A stretch of 64,000 nt of DNA from Planctomycetaceae bacterium (GTDB lineage Bacteria; Planctomycetota; Planctomycetia; Planctomycetales; Planctomycetaceae): positions 1 to 64,000 of the forward strand of contig JABISG010000054.1 of assembly GCA_018699955.1 (NCBI GenBank), read 5' to 3'. The translations under genes were made by a program, and so were the position numbers. The notes below the pieces were generated by a model that had not been told where the DNA came from, did no database searches, and saw only the letters and a list, made by a program, of their open reading frames with translations. Every line of letters starts with the position of its first letter. The first letter of the stretch is position 1. Shown one piece after another: positions 8,762-16,253 of this stretch.

Positions 8762-9313
8762 AAGTAATCCGAAAACCCTCCGGCGGGTATCATCGGCGCT
8801 GGCATGTAGGGTTTCCAAACAGCCGCGACCGGGTTTCCGGACGAGGTCAAACGAGATTGCGTTAGTCATTGCTTCCACAACCCTCAGATTTGCTTTTGGC
8901 CGTCTCGTCAACTCAATCGAATACTGAGACACGCCGGCAAGCCACACTTTTTCGGAGCTACCGTCGTGGCATTTCTTCCGCTGGCTATCGCTCAACCACC
9001 GGCGGGCAATTGTGGCTCAGAAACAGTCCGGAAATACGCTGGTTAAAACGTGCATGCTGACGGCGTCCCAGTCGCAATCCTCCGGTCGATCCCGATTCCG
9101 CGAAATGGTATGGGTACAGGTTTGCTGGCTCTCGAAAGTGTATCGGACCGACAAGAATTACGGTTTGCCTGATTCGCGGCCCATTCCCTCTTGTGAGATT
9201 CTCCACGAATTCCACAATTCTCGTGGTGCAACGATTCTCTGTGCCTCCGGTGACCAACAGCTGACGCGAATCCTCGGTGATGCAGCCGTTAGAGTGGGCA
9301 GCCCGGCAAGGAG
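8762..9313 (+). other. Intergenic region, 552 bases, no gene seen
   Basis: Open frames here (for example plus 9012-9434 and minus 8081-8995) only extend into or overlap real genes and show no family features. The stretch contains the second copies of two short sequences also present near the left end: 9040-9057 (matches 1953-1970) and 9211-9231 (20 of 21 bases match 207-227). Confidence 0.5.
9211..9231 (+). repeat. Copy of the sequence ahead of the integrase fragment
   Basis: The 21 bases at 9211-9231 differ at one position from 207-227, which lies between the tRNA-Ser gene and the integrase fragment. The orientation is the same in both. It could be a relic of an element end or attachment site; that is inference. 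Confidence 0.4.
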
Positions 9314-11035
9314 TCAGTTGGTGGTCGGAGTTGAGTCTGCAGGTTTTCCGTACTCGGATTCGCTTTCGACTGCGCCAAGCTTTCTGTCTTCATTGCTGAG
9401 TGTCATCGCGTGGAGCCGCGCGCGGGTCATATGAAACTTGAGGCGAATCTCTTTCCCCAGTAGCTTGCTCACGTCGGTATTGGCGTTCCAACGGACAGGA
9501 TGGTTGAGGGCGTCTCCCTGGAGACTTCGCGACTGCGACTTCGTAAAGCCTTCAATCGGCTGCCAGTCGCGCGTCAAGGCTTCGACGCGAATCGATCCCC
9601 TCATCCAGGTGGCAGCGTTCAGGAACAATTTGGAGTGCTGCACCGTGAACGGCTTCGTGACCACGTGGCATGGGCCTGGATCGATTTCACTCGTTTCGAG
9701 CGAGGCAAACCGGTCTCGCTTGAACGTGGCCAAGGCCGCACCGCACTGGAGATCGCCGGGGTCGGTCCGGGCCACATCTGCGTTGTGCGGATAGTTGAGT
9801 GCGGCGTAATAGACATACACCGTATCATCGACAATGACCGGTTCGGGTTGGGAACAAGCCATCGCCATGTAATCGTAGTATCCCAGCGATCCGTGCGGGA
9901 TGAATGGTTCCCCTCGACAGACACGGGTGAAGTTGATCCCGTCACGGCTCGTGGCGAGATGAACGTTGATCGGTTGCGGCGAACGCCGATAGTACACGCT
10001 GATGTAGCCGACGTACGTCTGTCCGAGCTTATGGCAACCAAATTGATAGAGTTCGGTATCGGGCGGATCATCGGGATCCATGCTGAGAATGAACTGGTGG
10101 TTCTTCCATTCCCGCAGATCATCGCTTTCGGCGTAGGCATAGGAGCGATAGTAACGGCCGACCGGCTGCCGATCGCAGTCACTTTCGTTCGCCACCATCC
10201 GCTCGCTGAACTCCGGAATGATGCGCCGATACACAACCCACTTTTGCTTCGCTTTGTCGTACATCAAATGCATGAGGCAATCGTCTCCCTTCCCGGAGAC
10301 ATCATTCGGTGTCTGCCAGAAGGGGGCGCTGGCACATGACCAGTGGATGCCGTCGGGCGATGTGACGATGTGCGCTCCGCGCCGATGATCTTGAACGATC
10401 GCCAGAGCAACGAACTTCTCGCCGGCATTGCGGGGGTTGGGGTGCTTGTTCACTCCCCAGAAAAACGCCTTCTTCCCCTGTGGCGTCATGGCTTGAGTTG
10501 GCACAACGAAGCTCTTCTTCGCCTGGGAGCCCGCCGCACGCGTTGCGGAAACCGAATCGCTGGTGAAGATGATGTTATGGTCGCGCCGACCCGCGATCTC
10601 CATCACGCCAAGATCGGGCTTATTCCAGTGGACCCCATCGGTTGAAGTGAAATAGGTCATGTACGCCGCATGACCGTCCAGATACATCGACTTCCGGTCG
10701 CTGCCCGTCCGGGCCCACATCTTGAAGAGCTTGTCCTCCTGGTCGTACATCGTGGTATAGGGCTGAATAATATTCCCATCACACCAACGATCACAACGGA
10801 CGACCGGATTCAACAGATGTTTTCTTGGCTGATGAAGCCTGCGTGAAACGCCCGGCGCGGCTTCGATCATCTTGTTGTCGAGAAACAGCTCAGTCATGAA
10901 AGCCGTCTCTGCCACTTCTTTTTGGCTGCTCGCCAGAAGGGCCGCCTTGTTGTTCGCAGCACTCCCACCGACTGCAATCAGTCCAGCCCCGGCCGCACCC
11001 GAGAGCTTAATGAATTCTCTACGGTCTGTTTGCAT
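9314..11035 (-). CDS. Exported glycosidase-like beta-propeller protein (Tat signal)
   Basis: The chosen start gives MQTDRREFIKLSGAAGAG, a textbook Tat signal; an upstream in-frame Met (11053) would only add six residues. About 530 residues follow, with repeated propeller-type strands of the kind seen in GH43/GH32-like five-bladed folds: YFTSTDGVHWNKPDLG, IVTSPDGIHWS, LATSRDGINFTRV and an aspartate-rich QFILSMDPDDPPDTELY. Such proteins are frequent in planctomycete polysaccharide regions and are usually annotated as glycosyl hydrolase family 32/43-like or hypothetical. I cannot name the substrate or confirm catalytic acids. It is divergent from the DUF4838 gene, with 393 bases shared between them. 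Confidence 0.75.
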   Translation of the reverse strand: MQTDRREFIKLSGAAGAGLIAVGGSAANNKAALLASSQKEVAETAFMTELFLDNKMIEAAPGVSRRLHQPRKHLLNPVVRCDRWCDGNIIQPYTTMYDQEDKLFKMWARTGSDRKSMYLDGHAAYMTYFTSTDGVHWNKPDLGVMEIAGRRDHNIIFTSDSVSATRAAGSQAKKSFVVPTQAMTPQGKKAFFWGVNKHPNPRNAGEKFVALAIVQDHRRGAHIVTSPDGIHWSCASAPFWQTPNDVSGKGDDCLMHLMYDKAKQKWVVYRRIIPEFSERMVANESDCDRQPVGRYYRSYAYAESDDLREWKNHQFILSMDPDDPPDTELYQFGCHKLGQTYVGYISVYYRRSPQPINVHLATSRDGINFTRVCRGEPFIPHGSLGYYDYMAMACSQPEPVIVDDTVYVYYAALNYPHNADVARTDPGDLQCGAALATFKRDRFASLETSEIDPGPCHVVTKPFTVQHSKLFLNAATWMRGSIRVEALTRDWQPIEGFTKSQSRSLQGDALNHPVRWNANTDVSKLLGKEIRLKFHMTRARLHAMTLSNEDRKLGAVESESEYGKPADSTPTTN

Positions 11036-11428
11036 CGGTTCGACCTCATGCAAGCTGGAAATTGGTTGTCACTCGAAGCCAGCTGACATCAGACTGAGCG
11101 GCAGCCGTTCGTCGCGGCCGGTCACTTGTCTGCTGCCCCATTACGATCAGGTGACTGACATCCTACCGCATGACCGTTGCGAGTTGAAGCATTTCGCGTT
11201 TCGGTCACATCAACCGACTGACACATCGAACTTGCACTGGTCGGCCGAGTCAGAGTTCGTTGGTTTGGCTTAACGTACCGCATTCGACGAGTTTCACGAA
11301 CAGAATCAGGCCAACATGTCCAGTCGATAGTTGGGACTCGGCTCGGTAGGATGGTGGTCCACATCAAACCGTATGGTTAGTTGATTCGCTAAGGCGTGAA
11401 GTTTGGCCTCGATCTTGAGATTGAAGCA
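11036..11428. other. Divergent intergenic region
   Basis: These 393 bases separate the two divergent glycosidase-related genes and must hold both promoters. I see no consensus sigma70 boxes and no coding potential beyond short shadows. Confidence 0.5.
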
Positions 11429-13546
11429 ATGAACGACAACAACTGGATGCCGAGATTCACCGGCTGCCTCATTGCAGTTTTCTGCATCGCCGAAACGGCG
11501 TTCGGACAAGCGACTCTCGTGAGTGGCGGCGAGGTCCGTGCGGTGGTCGTCACGGCAGCCAAGCCGTCTCAGGTGGCTGTCTATGCGGTCGAGGAATTTG
11601 TACGGCATGTCGAGAAAGCGACGGGACAGCGACTTCCGGTGGCCATCGAAACGGATGTTCCCAAGGCGTTTGCCAGTCGTATTTTTGTGGGTGCGACGCA
11701 GGCAGCCCGGCAGCACGGGATCGACCCGAACCGACTCGATATTGAGGAGTTTACACTGCGCACCATCGGTAAGGACTTCTACATTGTGGGGAAGGAGTTG
11801 CACCCAGATCAGAAATTCTCGACATCGAGGCCACACGGGGAGCCGAGAAACCCACTGAGTTCCGAATGCGTGCACAGCGGGACGTTGTTTGGGGTCTACG
11901 ACGTGCTGGAACGATATCTCGGCGTGCACTGGCTCTGGCCCGGCGATCTGGGAACCTACGTGCCGCGCATTGCTTCAATCACAATCCCCAAAACTGATGA
12001 GACCATCAAGCCACGGCTACTCTATCGCGATCTGGGTGGTTGGGACTTGCGGCATATTCATCTGGCGGGGGTGATGTATGGGAAGACGAGAAAACCCATT
12101 TCAGGAGGTTTCACGAGAATCCCGCTGGCAACTCGAAGAAACCTGATCTTCCCGACGGAAGAAGCCGGGCATGCTTATGGAAAAGCAATGGAGGTCTTCT
12201 TGCGTCGGCACCGGCGAGCCACACCCATCGAGAAGCCGATGCGCGTGCCTCGAAACGCCCATCAAGTGGCCGGTATTGCAGACTGGTGGGCCGCGCACGG
12301 AGCGGAACACCCCGAATGGTTCGCGCTGGTCAACGGCAAACGCGGCGATGTCGGCAGAACCGGAGCCTACACCAATCTGTGCGTTTCGAATGATGAGCTG
12401 CGAGATTTCATTGTGAACGAAGCATGGGACGGCGGTGATTTGTTGGTGCTGGGAGACGGGGACGGTCACAATTGTGAGTGTGCGAAATGCATGGCTTGGG
12501 ATGGCCCTCAACCGAAGCTGAGCGATGTACCAAAGATGGTGCGAGAAAAGTACAAGCGGCACGCCAACGGCGAACGGTATGCCCGCTACTGGAATGACGT
12601 GTTTCAAAAGGCGGTCAAGAAGAACCCGAAAGTTCGGGTCACCGGATACGTCTACGGGCCGACTCTCCCTGCTCCCATAACAGACATCAAGCTCGACAAA
12701 AACATCTTCGGTGAATTCGTCATTTACGGCGGATGGGACGGTTGGTTCCCAATGAGTAGGGAGGAGGAGCAATGGACCAGGGAGCAATGGCTGGGCTGGA
12801 GCAAAACCGGCATGTCACTGTTTTTTCGACCGAACTATCTGCTCGGCCTCTACGTGACGCCGAACATCAGCGTCCGACAGACGGGAGAGTTCTTTAAGCT
12901 CGCCCATAAGAATGGCATGGTCGGTGCTTCCTTTGAAGCGTATTCGTTTAGCTGGGCGGTCCACGGACCAATGGCCTACATGCATCATCGGCTGCTCTGG
13001 AATCCGGAGTTGGAAATCAATGATCTGCGGCAGGAGTATTTCTCCGCCTTCGGACCTGCGGCCAGTCAGATCGAAGAGTACTTCGACTATTGGGAAAAGT
13101 ACGCCAGCACGCGGCCTGCCATCAGCGAGGTCAGTAGCGCGTTGGAGAAGTTACGCCGGCCCCGCGGACATGCCCTAGCCTTTCCGCCGCGGGTTTATCG
13201 GCCTGCCCAAGCCATCTTGGAGAAGGCACTGCAGGCTGCTCGGCAAGATCCCCTGCCGGAGTTCGCGCAGCGGGTCAAGTTCCTGCAAGCCGGTCTGCAG
13301 CACGCGCTCCTGACAACTCATGTCTACGAGTTTCTCGACTATGACGGCCCAGAGGCAGAACTCGGTACCGCACCGCTGAATGATCTCGCGAAGCTGACCC
13401 AAGCACGGGACGCGATGCAGGAACTTATCAAATTCCGTCACGATCCCCTAAACCGCTTCGTCTCATCGTACATAGACAACGCGATCGTCGAGCAGTATTT
13501 CATCCGCAACATCGAAGCTCTGTTTAAGAAAGACTCGCCCGACTGA
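11429..13546 (+). CDS. DUF4838 domain-containing protein, exported
   Basis: Starting at ATG 11429, the protein opens with a signal peptide (MPRFTGCLIAVFCIAETAFGQ region). The next about 110 residues resemble the alpha-glucuronidase/hyaluronidase-type N-terminal domain seen before several glycosidase barrels (VYAVEEFVRHVEKATGQRLPV, then RIFVGAT). A DUF4838 barrel-like region follows, with FGVYDVLERYLGVHWLWPGD, SDELRDF-type helices, VLGDGDGHNCECAKCMAW and SFEAYSFSWAVHGPMAYMHHRL. DUF4838 proteins are presumed glycoside hydrolases on structural grounds; the activity here is unproven. The total is 705 residues. Its 3' end overlaps the convergent aldolase gene by 23 bases. Confidence 0.8.
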   Translation: MNDNNWMPRFTGCLIAVFCIAETAFGQATLVSGGEVRAVVVTAAKPSQVAVYAVEEFVRHVEKATGQRLPVAIETDVPKAFASRIFVGATQAARQHGIDPNRLDIEEFTLRTIGKDFYIVGKELHPDQKFSTSRPHGEPRNPLSSECVHSGTLFGVYDVLERYLGVHWLWPGDLGTYVPRIASITIPKTDETIKPRLLYRDLGGWDLRHIHLAGVMYGKTRKPISGGFTRIPLATRRNLIFPTEEAGHAYGKAMEVFLRRHRRATPIEKPMRVPRNAHQVAGIADWWAAHGAEHPEWFALVNGKRGDVGRTGAYTNLCVSNDELRDFIVNEAWDGGDLLVLGDGDGHNCECAKCMAWDGPQPKLSDVPKMVREKYKRHANGERYARYWNDVFQKAVKKNPKVRVTGYVYGPTLPAPITDIKLDKNIFGEFVIYGGWDGWFPMSREEEQWTREQWLGWSKTGMSLFFRPNYLLGLYVTPNISVRQTGEFFKLAHKNGMVGASFEAYSFSWAVHGPMAYMHHRLLWNPELEINDLRQEYFSAFGPAASQIEEYFDYWEKYASTRPAISEVSSALEKLRRPRGHALAFPPRVYRPAQAILEKALQAARQDPLPEFAQRVKFLQAGLQHALLTTHVYEFLDYDGPEAELGTAPLNDLAKLTQARDAMQELIKFRHDPLNRFVSSYIDNAIVEQYFIRNIEALFKKDSPD

Positions 13547-14273
13547 CAAACTCCTTGGCCCCTGCGCTGAGCCATGACGTTGTCGATGTGAACAGAAACT
13601 GCACTCCGGCCGCGGCGTACTTCGCGACGTTTTCGTTGTTGGTCAACGTGCCGGCCACTCGACCGCGTTCTTGAATGCGCGCCAGTGCCTCGTCGATAGT
13701 GCGCCCGACATCGGCGTGGTCAACCTGCCCAATCAGCCCCATCGAGGCCGCCAGATCGGAAGGCGCTACGAAAAAGACGTCGATGTGGTCGACTTCCAAG
13801 ATCTCGTCGAGGTTCTCGATAGCAACGATATCCTCAATCAGCACCATCAAGAACGTGTGATCGTTTGCTGCTTGCAAGTAGTCGGCCACGCCGTAGCTCT
13901 GCCGACTGCCGAAGAGGCCTCGCTGGCCGACCGGAGCGAATTTGCCGCCGGCGACGACGTTTTCGGCTTCCTCGCGCGTGTTGACGTGTGGAACGACAAC
14001 GCCCTGCACGCCGCGGTCCAACGCCCGATAGATGATCGCCTGCTCGTTTTGGTTGACACGCATGATTGACGTCATGTCCCACAGGTCGCAGGCCCGCGTC
14101 AGATCCCCGATGTCGGCGAAGTCCACGGGGCCATGTTCACCTTCGAGCCACACGCCGTCGAAGCCGACGGGGCCAAATTGATCGATGGAATCGGCATCGT
14201 TCAAACCGGAAATCACGTACACTTTTTCGCCAGCAGCCAGTTTCTGTTTCACTCTGTTTGGTCGGATCTTCAT
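13524..14273 (-). CDS. HpcH/HpaI aldolase family protein
   Basis: The 249-residue protein matches class II pyruvate-type aldolases such as 2-dehydro-3-deoxyglucarate aldolase and HpcH/HpaI. Visible markers are FDGVWLEGEHGPVDF with the metal/substrate Glu (EGEHG, residues 44-48), IMRVNQNE, VVVPHVNTREEAE, GQRGLFGSRQSYG, MVLIEDIVAIENLDEIL and FVAPSDLAASMG. The family cleaves 2-keto-3-deoxy sugar acids to pyruvate and an aldehyde. It is the last gene of a minus-strand run with the MFS transporter and DUF3604 protein, which suggests it processes what that transporter imports. Cytoplasmic. It overlaps the DUF4838 gene end to end. Confidence 0.85.
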   Translation of the reverse strand: MKIRPNRVKQKLAAGEKVYVISGLNDADSIDQFGPVGFDGVWLEGEHGPVDFADIGDLTRACDLWDMTSIMRVNQNEQAIIYRALDRGVQGVVVPHVNTREEAENVVAGGKFAPVGQRGLFGSRQSYGVADYLQAANDHTFLMVLIEDIVAIENLDEILEVDHIDVFFVAPSDLAASMGLIGQVDHADVGRTIDEALARIQERGRVAGTLTNNENVAKYAAAGVQFLFTSTTSWLSAGAKEFVSRASLS

Positions 14274-14461
14274 TTCGTACCTTTTGTTAAGCTTGCGTGC
14301 CGCACAACATTTTAGGATTCCAAGTCACCGAGTTCGAGCCTGACTTCACATCTCTGTTTAAGCCGAGACGAATTCTGTGGGACGACGCGGCCAATTGGCT
14401 GAACACAGACCGTCGACAACTGGCTGCTTTGCGAAGCGGCCTGCCCGTCCGTTACGACAGA

Positions 14462-16246
14462 TCAACTGTCCCGGGCAGTGTTATCGGGCACGATTGGAAT
14501 TGATGCATCGACTCCGATCGCGGCCGCGCCTGCGATTGCGAAGGCGATGCTGCACGAGAGGAAGGCTGCATCCCAACCGAAATTCCGAATGATGACCTGC
14601 AATAACACAGGTGATACTGTCGCGCCGAGATTCCCCCACATGTTTGCCCAGCCGTGTATGGACGCCACGTGTCGGCCTCCGACATCCTGCTTGTAAGCCC
14701 AGCCGCCGGCACTACCCATATCGGTCGAAAACGCAACGATTGCAAAGATACCGGTGATCATCCAGGCGGAGGGATGGAACAGACACAGTAAGTACGCGCC
14801 GGCCGCGAGGAACTTGCCCACGGTCAGTGGTGCCAGCCGTCCCCAGCGCAATCCCATCCGGCGGACCGCCGCATCCGAGAGCCTGCCGCCCGCCAACATG
14901 CCAATCCAGCCAGCCCAGAGAGGCAAAGCCGTCATCCAGCCTTGCTGCCACAGAGGAGCCGAATGGACTTCGAGTAAGTAACGCGGCAGCCACGTCACCA
15001 GGAAGACCCAGCCGACGTTCGATCCCCATTGCGACACGCACATCAACCACAAACTGCGACTGCAGAGAATATGTTCGATTGGCACTCTGCCGACATCCGC
15101 CTGCTTATTCTCCGACCGTGCCGGTCCCTGTTCTTTTTGCGACCGTGCCGGTCGACCGGTTTCGATGAGCGCCTGCTCGGACTTGTTACAGAGGGGATGA
15201 GCGGACGGCGAATTGCGAAACAACCCCCAGAACAGTAGCGCTACGACAATTCCCATCGCCCCATACACAAACATCACCGGCCGCCAACCATGCACATAAA
15301 TCTTGCGAATTGAGTCAGGGAAAACTGCTTCCAGGATCAAGCGGTTCAATCGCTCCGTCTGGGCTTGCGTCAGTTCGGTTTGGCGGAGGAGCTGCGTGGC
15401 TTCGCGTTCCAGTGGTATTGGCGTTTGGGTTTCGCGAATCAACTGCGGTCCACGGATCACACTATTGATGTCGAGGAGAAGTTGATCGGCGAATGCCTCG
15501 CCGTTGATCAGGTCGGTTTCAGGGAAGGCGCGAAACGCCTCCTTGACGTCGCCGGACATCTGGCCGAAAACGCGGCGTCTCAACAGTATTTTCGCTGCAT
15601 CGACATCAGAATCGGTCTGCTGACGTGTTGGGGAAACATTCGCCGCCGTCATCGCCCGAGCCAAGACGGCGCGATCGAGAAGGTCATCTTCGCCAAGGTC
15701 AGAGGGGACACTCAACGGCACGAAGGCCACGATCATCGTGACCGTCAACAGCGGAGCGAGGCCGCCACCAAAACGGCCGCCAAAAGCAACGATGCTGCTG
15801 GCCCAGGCACGTGATCGAAACGGAACCCAATTCGCCAGCAAGCCGCAACTCGTTGGATAGGCGCCCGCCTGACCAAGCCCTGCCGCCAGCCTGACCGCCA
15901 GCAACATCACAAAGCCCATCGTAAGTCCCATCAGCGCCGTGAAGAACGACCACGTGAGAATGTACAACGCCAGCATCTTGCGAGCACCGAACCGATCGCT
16001 TAACCAGCCTGAGGGAACTTGTCCCAGCGCATAAGCGAAGAAGAAGGCCGAGAAGCAGTAGCCCAGGTGATCGTCGGTGAGGCCCAGATCTTCCTTCACA
16101 TAACGTTGCGCATACGTCATGCAGAAGCGATGCAGATACAACAAGAAAGCCGCTAGAAACGTCACGAAGACGATGCCGTGACGAACACGGCTCGGTCGCT
16201 CCGAGGCAGAAGATTCTGTGTTGGCGTTCATTGGCTGCGGCATCAT
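14462..16246 (-). CDS. MFS transporter, ACS (hexuronate-type) family, with extra periplasmic loop domain
   Basis: Twelve-helix MFS pattern: TM1 HGIVFVTFLAAFLLYLHRF, TM2 with FAYALGQVPSGWLSDRFG (the conserved 2-3 loop), TM4 LAVRLAAGLGQAGAYP, and the C-terminal half starting LWLMCVSQWGSNVGWVFLV, with LSDAAVRRMG as the second 8-9 loop. This resembles the anion:cation symporter family, whose members import hexuronates, glucarate and related acids. About 145 hydrophilic residues (from VPSDLGEDD to IRKIYVHG) sit between TM5 and TM6, where the loop is normally very short and lies outside. At 594 residues it is correspondingly long. It starts 7 bases after the DUF3604 gene ends, so the two are probably one operon. 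Confidence 0.85.
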   Translation of the reverse strand: MMPQPMNANTESSASERPSRVRHGIVFVTFLAAFLLYLHRFCMTYAQRYVKEDLGLTDDHLGYCFSAFFFAYALGQVPSGWLSDRFGARKMLALYILTWSFFTALMGLTMGFVMLLAVRLAAGLGQAGAYPTSCGLLANWVPFRSRAWASSIVAFGGRFGGGLAPLLTVTMIVAFVPLSVPSDLGEDDLLDRAVLARAMTAANVSPTRQQTDSDVDAAKILLRRRVFGQMSGDVKEAFRAFPETDLINGEAFADQLLLDINSVIRGPQLIRETQTPIPLEREATQLLRQTELTQAQTERLNRLILEAVFPDSIRKIYVHGWRPVMFVYGAMGIVVALLFWGLFRNSPSAHPLCNKSEQALIETGRPARSQKEQGPARSENKQADVGRVPIEHILCSRSLWLMCVSQWGSNVGWVFLVTWLPRYLLEVHSAPLWQQGWMTALPLWAGWIGMLAGGRLSDAAVRRMGLRWGRLAPLTVGKFLAAGAYLLCLFHPSAWMITGIFAIVAFSTDMGSAGGWAYKQDVGGRHVASIHGWANMWGNLGATVSPVLLQVIIRNFGWDAAFLSCSIAFAIAGAAAIGVDASIPIVPDNTARDS

Positions 16247-16253
16247 CCTAGAA

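Noticed and set aside
8081..8995. Minus-strand open frame of 304 residues
   Set aside because: Antisense to the second DUF1501 gene and lacking any family feature.
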